Part shown: positions 35,301 to 43,705 of the stretch, one piece after another
Layout: each line of letters opens with the position of its first letter
How positions within the stretch are numbered: position 1 is the stretch's first letter
Assembly (NCBI GenBank): GCA_018780365.1
Contig: JADMJR010000178.1
Span: 1-53,244 of the forward strand
Origin: Acidovorax sp.
GTDB lineage: Bacteria > Pseudomonadota > Gammaproteobacteria > Burkholderiales > Burkholderiaceae_C
DNA length: 53,244 bases
Direction: 5' to 3'
Program-made: the position numbers and the translations under genes
Notes under the pieces: generated by a model
The model's database searches: none
What the model was told of the DNA's origin: nothing
Seen by the model: the letters and a program-made list of their open reading frames with translations, nothing else

Positions 35301-35338
35301 GGCAGAAAAATCCCTCATCGCCCAGGGAATTTTCTGGC
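35301..35338. promoter_or_regulatory. Inverted repeat with shared 14-mer upstream of hydrolase
   Basis: GGCAGAAAAATCCC (35301-35314) faces CAGGGAATTTTCTGGC, making an inverted repeat, 67 bases before the hydrolase ATG. The first arm is identical to 33961-33974. It is a likely operator for a regulator coded elsewhere. Confidence 0.5.
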
Positions 35339-35404
35339 TGACGGCGCGCAATGGCGCGATCTACGATGCGCCGACCAGACAACGAAAAAAACCGAAGGAG
35401 ACAT

Positions 35405-36289
35405 ATGAGCACAACGAACACCAACGAAACGCGCTTCAGCGTGCCTGCGGCCGACGGCCATGCGATCGAGGCCTATGCCTGGGCCACTCCCGCCGCCTCC
35501 GCCGCGCCCCGCGCCGTGGTGCAGCTGGTGCACGGCATGTCCGAGCACATCCGCCGCTACCGTCATGTGGCCCAGGCGCTGGCCGCACAAGGCTACGTGG
35601 TGTACGGCAGCGAGCACCGGGGGCATGGCCAGTCGGCCTTTGACGCGGGCACGGCAGGCGATTTTGGTCCGCGTGGTTTTGCGGCCCTGGTGGACGACAT
35701 GGCTGCGGTGACCCGTGCGCTGCGCGAGCGCCACCCCGGCCTGCCCGTCGCCATGGTGGCGCACAGCATGGGCTCGATGGCGGCGCAGGTCTATCTGCTC
35801 GACCATTCGGCGCTGGTCGATGCGGTCGCGTTGTCGGGCACCGCCGCGCTGGAAATGCTGGACGTGCGCACCTCCGGCTGGACGCCCGAGACGGCCAATG
35901 CCAGCGTGGGCACGCCGGTCACGCCCGCCGACTGGCTCAGCCGCGACCCGGGCGTGCCGGCGGCGTTCATCGCCGACCCGCTGTGTGGCACGCCGCTGAC
36001 GCTGGAGTCGCTGTTCTCGATCTTCGACCTGGGCAACCGCACGGCGGACACGGCGGTGTACGCCGCTGTGCGCAAGGACCTGCCGCTGTACCTCTTCACC
36101 GGCGACCGCGACCCGGTGAACGCCTGCCTGGCTTGGTTCGACCCGCTGGTGAACCGCCTGCGCGGCGCGGGCTTCCGCGATGTGTCCACCCACGTGTACG
36201 GCGGCGCGCGCCACGAGGTGCTCAACGAGACCAACCGCGAAGAGGTGATTGCCCACCTCATCGCGTGGATACGCCGCGCGGTCGGCTGA
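35405..36289 (+). CDS. Alpha/beta hydrolase (lysophospholipase/monoglyceride lipase-like)
   Basis: A 294-aa cytoplasmic serine hydrolase of the Hydrolase_4 (PldB/MGL) type. Oxyanion-side motif LVHGMSEHIRRYRHVA, nucleophile S121 in VAHSMGSMAAQ, acid in LFTGDRDPVNA, and catalytic His in YGGARHEVLNE. The start has AAGGAG 5 bases upstream. It precedes the sugar-type ABC importer by 156 bases on the same strand. Cleaving an ester linkage of the imported compound is plausible but inferred. Confidence 0.9.
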   Translation: MSTTNTNETRFSVPAADGHAIEAYAWATPAASAAPRAVVQLVHGMSEHIRRYRHVAQALAAQGYVVYGSEHRGHGQSAFDAGTAGDFGPRGFAALVDDMAAVTRALRERHPGLPVAMVAHSMGSMAAQVYLLDHSALVDAVALSGTAALEMLDVRTSGWTPETANASVGTPVTPADWLSRDPGVPAAFIADPLCGTPLTLESLFSIFDLGNRTADTAVYAAVRKDLPLYLFTGDRDPVNACLAWFDPLVNRLRGAGFRDVSTHVYGGARHEVLNETNREEVIAHLIAWIRRAVG

Positions 36290-36445
36290 GGCCACGCTCA
36301 ACCACGCGCCCTGACCCGGCGCCTGCCCCCTCTTTTTCATCCCGACCTGACGAGCAGCGGCCCCTGGGGCCGCGCGCAGGCCCCTGCACGCCTTTTTTTA
36401 CGCGTTTTCACGCCGTTCTTTCATACCCACAACAGGAGACACACC

Positions 36446-37531
36446 ATGCTTGCACCCACACCATTCCACTGGAAGAAAACCCTGGCCGCCCTGGCACTGG
36501 CCGGCCTGGCCGCCGCACAGGCCGCGCATGCGGCCGATGTCGAGCTGCTGCCGCCCGGCCTGCTCACGGCCACCACGGCCGAGCAGACCAAGCCCGGCCA
36601 GTACAAGAAGGCCGGGCCCTGGCGCATTGGTGTCTCATGGGCCGGCATGGGCAACAGCTGGATCGTGCAGCTCATCGCCGAGATGCGCCACGCCGCCGCG
36701 CAGGACAAGAACATCGGTGAATTCATCTTCACCGAGGCCAATTGGCAGCCCGCCAAGCAGGTGGCCGACGTGGAAGACCTGCTGACCAAGAAGGTGGACC
36801 TGCTCATCATCGGCCCCATCTCGCAGGCCATTGGCGCGCCGCTGATCGAGAGGGCCGCCAAGGCGGGCATCCCCGTGGTCACGCTGGGCTCGTATGGCCG
36901 CGCTGTGCCATCCACCACCGAGATCTGGGCGGGTGGCCGCATCTTTGGCCAGCAGGGCGGCGAGTTTTTGCGCAAGGAGCTGGGCGGCAAGGGCAACCTC
37001 TGGGTGTTCCGTGGCATTGCGGGCGTGGATGAAGAGCAGCAGCGCTACGACGGGTTGAAGAAAGCCATCGAGGGCAGCAACCTCAAGATCACCAACGAGG
37101 TGTTTGGCGACTGGAACTACGCCAAGGCCAAGCAGATTTGCGAAAACCTGGTGCTCTCGGGCCAGCCGGTCGATGGCATCTGGTTCTCGGGCGCCGAGAT
37201 GACACGCGCCTGCATCGACGTGTTCAAGGAGTCGGGCAAACCCCTGGTGCCCATGACGGGCGAGGCCAACAACGGCTTTCTGCGCGTGTGGAAGCAAGCC
37301 GGCGTAAAGACCGTGGCGCCCATCGTCACACCGGGCCTGGGCACGGCCGTGGTGCGTGCATCGAGCGCATTGCTGGAGGGCAAGCCGCTGTACCGCTCGT
37401 ACTTCTCGATGCCCACGCCGATTGCACGCGACCAGCTCGACAAGTTCTTCCGCCCCGAGCTGAACGACTCCTACTGGATGCCCACGGTGCTGCCCGAGGC
37501 CAGGATCGTGGAAACCTACCGCAGCAAGTAA
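36446..37531 (+). CDS. Sugar-type ABC transporter periplasmic binding protein (TorT/RbsB-like)
   Basis: A 361-aa exported binding protein with signal peptide 1-29 (AAQAAHA). The mature part follows the periplasmic-binding type-1 fold: WRIGVSWAGMGNSWIVQLIA, then VDLLIIGPISQAIGAPLIE and GVDEEQQRYDGLKKAIEG. The first gene of a four-gene import operon, with CAGGAG upstream. The TorT-like sequence suggests ligands other than simple sugars. Confidence 0.88.
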   Translation: MLAPTPFHWKKTLAALALAGLAAAQAAHAADVELLPPGLLTATTAEQTKPGQYKKAGPWRIGVSWAGMGNSWIVQLIAEMRHAAAQDKNIGEFIFTEANWQPAKQVADVEDLLTKKVDLLIIGPISQAIGAPLIERAAKAGIPVVTLGSYGRAVPSTTEIWAGGRIFGQQGGEFLRKELGGKGNLWVFRGIAGVDEEQQRYDGLKKAIEGSNLKITNEVFGDWNYAKAKQICENLVLSGQPVDGIWFSGAEMTRACIDVFKESGKPLVPMTGEANNGFLRVWKQAGVKTVAPIVTPGLGTAVVRASSALLEGKPLYRSYFSMPTPIARDQLDKFFRPELNDSYWMPTVLPEARIVETYRSK

Positions 37532-37546
37532 CAGGAAGCGCGCACC

Positions 37547-39106
37547 ATGACGATCAAGGAGCGCCAGCCCCTGGTGGAGCTGCGCAGCGTGAGCAAGTCG
37601 TTCGGCCAGAACGCCGCGCTCAAGGCGGTCAGCCTGATGGGCTGGCCCGGCTCGATCCACGCCGTGACCGGCGAGAACGGCGCGGGCAAGTCCACGCTGA
37701 TGAAGCTGCTGGCCGGGGTGCACCAGCCCGACAGCGGCGAGATCCTGCTCCAGGGCCGCCGCGCGGCGCTGGGCACGCCCGCCAAGGCGCGCCGCGCGGG
37801 GGTGTCCACCGTGTTCCAGGAGCTGACCATCCTGCCCAACCTCACGGTGGCCGAGAACCTGTGCCTGGGGCGCGAGCTGACGCGCGGTGGCCTGGTGAAC
37901 CCACGCGCCGTGCGCCACGCCGCCCAGCAGGTGCTGGAGCGCACGGGCATCGCCCTGCACCCCGACCGGCTGTGCAGCACGCTCACCGTGGGCGAACAGC
38001 AGTTGCTGGAGATCGCCAAGGGCCTGCACTCCGAGGCGCAGGTGTTCATCTTCGACGAGCCCACGGCGCCCCTCAACCGCACCGAGGTGGACCAGCTCGA
38101 AAACCTGCTGCGCGCGCTGAAAAGCCAGCGCAAGCTGGTGTTCTACATCAGCCACCGGCTCGAAGAGATCTTCCGCTTTTGCGACACCGTGTCGGTGCTC
38201 AAGGACGGCGCGCATGTGGCCACCCAGCCCATCGAAGGGCTCACGCCCGACACCCTCGTGGCGCTCATGGTGGGGCGCGAGCTGTCGGCACTGTTCCCCC
38301 CGCGCCCCCAGGGCCTTGCCGATGTGCCCGCGCTCCAGGTAGAGCACCTGGCCGTCACCCCCCACGGCCCGGCCGTGTCGTTCACGCTGCGCCGTGGCGA
38401 GATCGTGGGCATCGCCGGGCTCGAAGGACAGGGCCAGCGCGAGATCATGCGCACCCTTGCCGGCGAGCTGGGCCGCCACGGCGGCGAGGTGCAGGCGTTC
38501 ACCGGGGATGGCGTGGCCCGCACCCTGCCCCCGGGCAGCGTGGCGGCGGCGGTGCAGCAGGGCGTTGCGCTGCTGCCCGAGGACCGCAAGGGCGAGGGGC
38601 TGTACCTCGACCTGTCCATCGAAGACAACATCTGGCTCGGCCCCTTGCGCCAGACACCGCTGCACCGGCGCGCACCACGCGACCCGGCGCTGGTGCAACA
38701 GCTGGCCGAGCGTATGGGCCTGCGCACGCCGCCCACGGCCCCCGTGGGTTCGCTCTCGGGCGGCAACCAGCAAAAGGCCATGCTGGGCCGCTGGCTTGCC
38801 GCGCAGATGCAGGTGCTGCTGGTCGAGCAACCCACACGCGGCGTGGACGTGGGCGCCAAGGCCGAGATCTACACGCTGCTGCGCCAGTTCACCGCCGAGG
38901 GCGGCGCCATCCTGGCCGTGTCGGGCGACCTGCCCGAACTCATCGGCCTGTGCGACCGCATTCTCGTGGTCCGCGGCGGCGCCATCGTGGCCGATGTGCC
39001 AGCGCAGCACGCCAGCGAAGAGCAGTTGCTGGGCTTTGCCCTGCGCAGCGAGGCGCCGACCCCATCCACCCCTGCCCGTCCACCGACCGAGGTGACTCCA
39101 TGTTGA
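37547..39106 (+). CDS. Sugar-type ABC transporter ATPase (RbsA-like, double NBD)
   Basis: A 519-aa tandem ATPase. NBD1 carries Walker A GENGAGKST, Q-loop VFQELTILPN, signature TVGEQQLLEIAKG and Walker B FIFDEPT. NBD2 has a degenerate Walker A (AGLEGQGQRE), as in other RbsA/MglA proteins, but an intact signature LSGGNQQKAMLGRWL and VEQPTRGVDVGAK. It is the energiser of the importer; its stop overlaps the permease start by seven bases. Confidence 0.93.
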   Translation: MTIKERQPLVELRSVSKSFGQNAALKAVSLMGWPGSIHAVTGENGAGKSTLMKLLAGVHQPDSGEILLQGRRAALGTPAKARRAGVSTVFQELTILPNLTVAENLCLGRELTRGGLVNPRAVRHAAQQVLERTGIALHPDRLCSTLTVGEQQLLEIAKGLHSEAQVFIFDEPTAPLNRTEVDQLENLLRALKSQRKLVFYISHRLEEIFRFCDTVSVLKDGAHVATQPIEGLTPDTLVALMVGRELSALFPPRPQGLADVPALQVEHLAVTPHGPAVSFTLRRGEIVGIAGLEGQGQREIMRTLAGELGRHGGEVQAFTGDGVARTLPPGSVAAAVQQGVALLPEDRKGEGLYLDLSIEDNIWLGPLRQTPLHRRAPRDPALVQQLAERMGLRTPPTAPVGSLSGGNQQKAMLGRWLAAQMQVLLVEQPTRGVDVGAKAEIYTLLRQFTAEGGAILAVSGDLPELIGLCDRILVVRGGAIVADVPAQHASEEQLLGFALRSEAPTPSTPARPPTEVTPC

Positions 39107-40026
39107 CCCCCCCGCCAGGCCGCACCGGCCTCACGCGCTACACCATGGGCCTGCCCATCGTGCTGATGCTGCTTCTCGCGGCCACGCAGGCCGACTTCCG
39201 CTCCCCCCAGAACCTGCTGAACTTCAGCGGCCAGATCGGCGCACTGCTGATCGTGGCCGTGGGGCAGCTGTTCGTGACGCTGGTGGCGGGCATCGATTTG
39301 TCGGTGGGCTCGGTGATGAGCCTGGCCTCGGCCGTGGCCGCCACCCACAGCGACCCCCTGGTGGCCGTGGCCCTGGCCACCGCGCTGGGCATCGCCGTGG
39401 GCGGGGTCAACGGGCTGGGTGTGGCGCTGGGCGGGGTGCACCCGCTGGTGATGACGCTGAGCACCGCCACGTTCTTGCAGGGCCTGGCCTATGTGGTCCT
39501 GCCCATCCCCGGCGGCACCATTGCGCCGGCCATGACGGCGGCGGCCACGGGCCAGGTGGCGGGCGTGCCATTGCCGCTGCTGTGGTGTGCCGCCGCCGCG
39601 CTGGTGGCCAGCGTGGTGCTGCGCCGCACGCGTTTTGGCGGGCATCTGTTTGCCGTGGGCGGCAACCCGCGCAGCGCCTACCTCAATGGGGTGCGCGTGA
39701 AGACCGTGGTGGTGGGTGCCTACATGTGGTGCGCAGTGGCAGCGGCGTGGGCGGGCTTGTTCCTGGCCTCGCGCGTGGCGGCAGGCGACCCGGCGCTAGG
39801 TGCCTCGTATGCGCTCGAATCGGTGGCAGCCGTTGCACTGGGCGGGGTGCAGCTCACGGGGGGTGTGGGCAGTGTGGCGGGCGTGGTGGCCGGTGTGCTC
39901 AGCCTGGGGCTGATGACCAATGGCCTGAATCTGTTTGGCGTGTCGCCGTTCATGCGCGGCGTATTGACCGGCGCGCTGCTGCTGGCCGCCGTGAGCCTGC
40001 AGCGCAGGCGCATTGTGGGAATGTGA
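39100..40026 (+). CDS. Sugar-type ABC transporter permease 1 (RbsC-like)
   Basis: A 308-aa permease of about 8-9 helices with the BPD_transp_2 motif AGIDLSVGSVMSLASAVAAT and FAVGGNPRSAYLNGVRV (EAA-like loop). It overlaps the ATPase gene stop. The operon has two distinct permeases rather than one homodimer, as in xylose/autoinducer-2-type and some other family members. Confidence 0.9.
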   Translation: MLTPPPGRTGLTRYTMGLPIVLMLLLAATQADFRSPQNLLNFSGQIGALLIVAVGQLFVTLVAGIDLSVGSVMSLASAVAATHSDPLVAVALATALGIAVGGVNGLGVALGGVHPLVMTLSTATFLQGLAYVVLPIPGGTIAPAMTAAATGQVAGVPLPLLWCAAAALVASVVLRRTRFGGHLFAVGGNPRSAYLNGVRVKTVVVGAYMWCAVAAAWAGLFLASRVAAGDPALGASYALESVAAVALGGVQLTGGVGSVAGVVAGVLSLGLMTNGLNLFGVSPFMRGVLTGALLLAAVSLQRRRIVGM

Positions 40027-40034
40027 GTCCATCC

Positions 40035-41024
40035 ATGCTGACCTCCGTGTTTCGCCTTCCCGCCGGCACCTGGGCCTGGCGCGTGCAGCAGGCCGCATCG
40101 CTGCTGCTGGCACTGCCCCCTGCGTATCTCGGCACCGCCGTGCTGCTGGCCAGCGCAGCGGCGCTGCGGCCCAATTTGCTGTCGCCCTTCTTGCTGCTGC
40201 TCATCCTGCGCCAGGCAGCACCGCTGGGTTTTGCCGCCATCGGGCAGTCGCTGGTCATGCGCTGCCGCTCGCTGGACCTGTCGTCGGGCGGCGTCATTGC
40301 CGTGGTGTCCTACCTGCTCACCAGCGGGGCCATGCCATTGCCCTGGCCCGTGGCCGTGCCGCTGTGTTTGCTGTTCGGCGCGCTGGTCGGGGCGTTCAAC
40401 GGTTTCCTGATCGTGCGGGTGCGCGCCTCGGCGGTGATCGTGACGCTGGCGGTGTCGATGATCCTGTCGGGCACCGTGATCGCACTGAGCCAGTTCCATG
40501 CGCCGGGCGACGCCCCCGACATCCTGCGTGCCATGGGCCGCGCGCGCGTGGCCGGCGTGCCCCTGGTGCCCCTGCTCTGGATCGCAACCCTGGTGCCCGT
40601 GGCCCTGTGGCTGCGCCGCAGCGCTTTTGGGCGTGTGCTGGACGCGGTGGGCGCCAGCCCACGCGCGGCCGGGCTGTCGGGCCTGCCGCACCTGCGCGTG
40701 GTGTTCGTCGCGCATGTGGTCTCGGGCGTGATGTCGGTGCTCAGCGGGTTGATGCTGCTGGGCTTTGTGGGCGTGGGCAACGTCAAGCTGGGCGCAGACC
40801 TGGCGCTCAATGCACTGGCGGCATCCATCCTGGGCGGCATCAACTTCGGCAACGGCAAGGGCGGCCTGCTGGGGCCTGCCGTGGCGGCTTTCATGCTGGT
40901 GTTTCTCTTCAACTTCCTCACCAGCCTGGGCGTGGGCGAGCCCGGCAAGCTCATGCTGCAGGGCGCCATCATCGGCGCCGCCGCGCTGGCCTATTGCCTG
41001 CGCAACCCCCCGTCGTCGCACTGA
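40035..41024 (+). CDS. Sugar-type ABC transporter permease 2
   Basis: A 329-aa permease of the same family with MRCRSLDLSSGGVIAVVSY (aligned with the DLSVGS motif of permease 1) and VLDAVGASPRAAGLSGLPHL. It starts 8 bases after permease 1. It is only distantly similar to it, so they probably form a heterodimer. Confidence 0.88.
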   Translation: MLTSVFRLPAGTWAWRVQQAASLLLALPPAYLGTAVLLASAAALRPNLLSPFLLLLILRQAAPLGFAAIGQSLVMRCRSLDLSSGGVIAVVSYLLTSGAMPLPWPVAVPLCLLFGALVGAFNGFLIVRVRASAVIVTLAVSMILSGTVIALSQFHAPGDAPDILRAMGRARVAGVPLVPLLWIATLVPVALWLRRSAFGRVLDAVGASPRAAGLSGLPHLRVVFVAHVVSGVMSVLSGLMLLGFVGVGNVKLGADLALNALAASILGGINFGNGKGGLLGPAVAAFMLVFLFNFLTSLGVGEPGKLMLQGAIIGAAALAYCLRNPPSSH

Positions 41025-41078
41025 GCCGCCATTGCGGCCCCTTTTTTGCATCCCCTTTTTTTCAGGAGACCCCACGGC

Positions 41079-41900
41079 ATGGCCGATGTATTCCAACCCG
41101 GTTTGCTGCGCGGGCAGCACGCCATCATCACGGGCGCCGGCAGCGGCATCAACCAGCACATTGCCGAGCGTTTTGCCGCGCAGGGTGCTGCGGTCAGCAT
41201 CGTGGGCCGCAACCTGGAGCGGGCCGAGGCGGCGGCCGCCACCATCGTCGCACGCGGTGGCCAGGCGCGGGGCCATTCGGCCGATGTGCGCGATTTCGAC
41301 GCCCTCGCACGTGCCTTCGCGCAGGCCGTGGCCGACCATGGCCCGGTGGACATCTGCATCGCCGGAGCGGCGGGCAACTTCGTGTCCGACGCGGCCTCCA
41401 TGTCATCCAACGGTTTCCGCACGGTCATCGACATTGACCTGGTGGGCACGTTCAACACCTTCCGCGCCGTGCTGCCGATGCTCAACCCCGAGGAGTCCCA
41501 CCTGCTCGCCATCTCGGCCGTGCAGTCAGGCATGCCCACCGCCGCCCAGGCCCATGTGTGCGCGGCCAAGGCGGGCATCGACATGCTGGTGCGCACCCTG
41601 TCCATCGAATGGGCGGGCCGGGGCATCCGCTGCAACGGCATCGCGCCCGGCCCGGTGGCCGACACCGAGGGCATGAACCGCCTGGCGCCCGGCGGCAGCG
41701 CCAGCTGGGACCGGCTGCTGCAGGGCATTCCGCTGCAGCGCGCGGGCCGCCGCGACGAGATCGCCGACCTGGCCCTGTTCCTGTGCAGCGGCGCGGCCCG
41801 CTACATCCACGGCACGGTGATCGCCATCGACGGCGGGCAGTCCAACCTGGGCTCGCTGCCCTTTGGCGCCATGCTGCTGGAGTCCGCATCGGCACGCTGA
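41079..41900 (+). CDS. Short-chain dehydrogenase of the 2,4-dienoyl-CoA reductase type
   Basis: A 273-aa SDR. Cofactor motif TGAGSGINQHIAERFAAQG, AGAAGNFVSDAASMSSNGFR in place of the NNAG loop, and an active-site region ISAVQSGMPTAAQAHVCAAK. The usual SDR Tyr (Y-x-x-x-K) is replaced by Val, and the alternate DECR1 Tyr by Gln. Instead K164 and D168 (AKAGIDML) match the Lys/Asp catalytic pair of peroxisomal DECR2, as do APGPVADTEG and PLQRAGRRDEIADLALFL. It is the last gene of the importer operon and probably reduces an unsaturated acyl-CoA intermediate. Confidence 0.85.
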   Translation: MADVFQPGLLRGQHAIITGAGSGINQHIAERFAAQGAAVSIVGRNLERAEAAAATIVARGGQARGHSADVRDFDALARAFAQAVADHGPVDICIAGAAGNFVSDAASMSSNGFRTVIDIDLVGTFNTFRAVLPMLNPEESHLLAISAVQSGMPTAAQAHVCAAKAGIDMLVRTLSIEWAGRGIRCNGIAPGPVADTEGMNRLAPGGSASWDRLLQGIPLQRAGRRDEIADLALFLCSGAARYIHGTVIAIDGGQSNLGSLPFGAMLLESASAR

Positions 41901-41956
41901 TCTCGCCCGCCCCACGGCGCCGCTTTGTGTCTGCGGCACAAGATCGCCCCGCGTTC

Positions 41957-42284
41957 TCAGCGCACGCCTTGGGCGTCGGCCAACTCCCGCAAAGGGGCGT
42001 CGTTGTAAACCCACAAACCAAACCGGCCCTCCACGGTGGTCAATGCGACCTCGCTGCCACTTTTGATCGATGCCAGTCGGCTTTCGATGGGCAACTGTAT
42101 GGGGGGAATGTGTGCGGCATCTTGGCCTGGCGGTTGGGCCCAGCCATCAGCCACGGTAAAGCGGTAGGTGTGCCGCTGGTCTGTCCAGCACCCCCTCGCC
42201 ATCGCGGGCCAGCCGCGCATCGAGGCTGCTGGGCCACAGGGGTTCCATTTCGTGGGGCACGGGTTTCAATCGGCTCTGCTGCAT
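41957..42284 (-). pseudogene. Possible frameshifted small gene, unknown function
   Basis: Two adjoining reading frames look like one protein. The first, from ATG 42284, reads MQQSRLKPVPHEMEPLWPSS and continues to about VLD; the second frame then runs HTYRFTVADGWAQPPGQ to the stop at 41957. A one-base deletion near 42186 would join them into about 108 aa. The alternative is a short intact gene from 42220 (87 aa). No family was recognised. It lies between the SDR operon and the WYL regulator. Confidence 0.4.
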
Positions 42285-42449
42285 GCGATCAGGTAGGGAC
42301 GGGTAAGGCAGATGAAGGATGTGAAGGCTGAAGGACTATGTGGTTCAGGGCATGTCGGGAGCGGCTGGGCGGTGCTTCCAACCGCATTTTTCCTCCCAGC
42401 GCCCGCTGGTCAAGCCCGGTCGTTTTCAAAGCGGTCCCATGGACCGCCG

Positions 42450-43454
42450 TCATTGTGTGGCCACCCCATACAGCCGCGCCGTGGCCCGCACCCGCAACAC
42501 CAGCGCACGGCGCAGCGCGGCGGGCCGCAGCACCTCCACCTGGGGTGACAGGCGCATGAGCTGGCCGCAGGCATGCTCCACCGACTCGATGGGAATGGTC
42601 ACCACAACGCGGCCATCCTTGCGCCGGGATGCCGGGGCCACCACCACGGCCCGCGCCACGGCGCTGCTGAGCGCGCGCAAGCCCTTGACGCCTGCGGGCG
42701 TGGCCAGCAGCGCGGCCTCGCCGGTGTACAGCCCGGACTCAAAACGCTGGATCGACTCCGCCCAATAGCCCGGCAGGTCGAACCGCGCGGGGCGGCGCAC
42801 GGGCGTGGCAAGCGCCTGCGCTGCCAGGATGTTCGAGACGCGGTAGGTGCGTGGCCCCCGCTCGCCGCCGCTCTTGCCGGTGGCTGGGGTGGCCGGCAGC
42901 GCCACCAGGTACCAGACCCCGGCCTTGAGCACCAGGCCCAGCGGGCTCACCGTGCGCTGCACGGTGTCGGCCCAGCTTTCGTAGCACAGGGTGATCTGGT
43001 GCGCGTTCCACACGGCGGCGGCCACGGTCGGCAGATGGGGCGTGGGGTCGCTCTCACGGTACCAGTCGACCGAGTCCAGGTGCAGGCGGGCGCTCACGCG
43101 CTGGGCATCCTCGCGCCAGGACGCGGGCAAGGCCGTCAGCAGCTTCAGGCGCGCACCAGCCACCTCGTCACCCAGGCCCAGGTCCTGCGCGGGGCCGGGC
43201 AGGCCGCTCAAGAACACGGCCTGCGCCTCGGACGGCGTGAGGCCGGTGAGCGTGGTCTTCCAGCCCGGCAACAGCGCAAAGCCGCCGTGGCGCCCCCGCT
43301 CGGCATAGATGGGCACACCGGCCGCGCTGAGCTGGTCCACGTCGCGGTAGAGCGTGCGCACCGACACCTCCAGCACATCGGCCAGCGCGGTCGCGCTCAT
43401 GCGGCCTCGGGTTTCGAGCAGCATCTGAAGGGAGAGCAGGCGGCTGGCGCGCAT
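42450..43454 (-). CDS. WYL-domain transcriptional regulator (YafY type)
   Basis: A 334-aa regulator. The N-terminal HTH_11/DeoR-like wing is MRASRLLSLQMLLETRGRMS, then LYRDVDQLSAAGVPIYAERG. A WYL domain (about 135-220) has WNAHQITLCYESWAD and PLGLVLKAGVWYLVA, followed by a WCX C-terminal extension. The ATG at 43454 gives the usual family start; a TTG ten codons earlier is less likely. It is divergent from the NIPSNAP gene; a perfect hairpin in between may be its operator. Confidence 0.9.
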   Translation of the reverse strand: MRASRLLSLQMLLETRGRMSATALADVLEVSVRTLYRDVDQLSAAGVPIYAERGRHGGFALLPGWKTTLTGLTPSEAQAVFLSGLPGPAQDLGLGDEVAGARLKLLTALPASWREDAQRVSARLHLDSVDWYRESDPTPHLPTVAAAVWNAHQITLCYESWADTVQRTVSPLGLVLKAGVWYLVALPATPATGKSGGERGPRTYRVSNILAAQALATPVRRPARFDLPGYWAESIQRFESGLYTGEAALLATPAGVKGLRALSSAVARAVVVAPASRRKDGRVVVTIPIESVEHACGQLMRLSPQVEVLRPAALRRALVLRVRATARLYGVATQ

Positions 43455-43484
43455 GGGGCAAGAAGGGCGTGGTGGGTGCGACAA

Positions 43485-43594
43485 GAGCGGCTAACAAACT
43501 CAGCGAAGCGGTTCTGGCCAGGCGCTGCGTCGCAGGCAGTACGCGCAGTACGACAAGACGCGGCAACGACGCCAGAAGAGTTTGTGAGCCGCTC
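43485..43594. repeat. Inverted-repeat-bounded element of 110 bases
   Basis: The ends GAGCGGCTAACAAACTC (43485-43501) and GAGTTTGTGAGCCGCTC (43578-43594) are reverse complements with one mismatch. The interior has further short palindromes (GCGTCGCAGGCAGTACGC and similar). No coding sequence. It resembles non-autonomous intergenic elements (MITE/RNA-like repeat). It lies in the divergent WYL/NIPSNAP space. Confidence 0.65.
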
Positions 43595-43621
43595 CAAAGG
43601 CGATGCGCAAAGATATCTCAA

Positions 43622-43646
43622 ATACCTGCCACAAGGTGGCAGGTAT
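43622..43646. promoter_or_regulatory. Perfect dyad, candidate operator
   Basis: ATACCTGCCAC - AAG - GTGGCAGGTAT, 11-base arms, 59 bases before the NIPSNAP ATG. It could be the WYL regulator's operator or a transcribed hairpin. Confidence 0.5.
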
Positions 43647-43705
43647 GGCGGCGCAGACTGCGGGCTCGTTGTGTTTTTCTGCCCCTTTCACACCAGGAGC
43701 CCCGC

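Noticed and set aside
36635-39010. Open frame of 791 codons opposite the ABC importer genes
   Set aside because: Antisense shadow; the sense-strand products have all ABC motifs.
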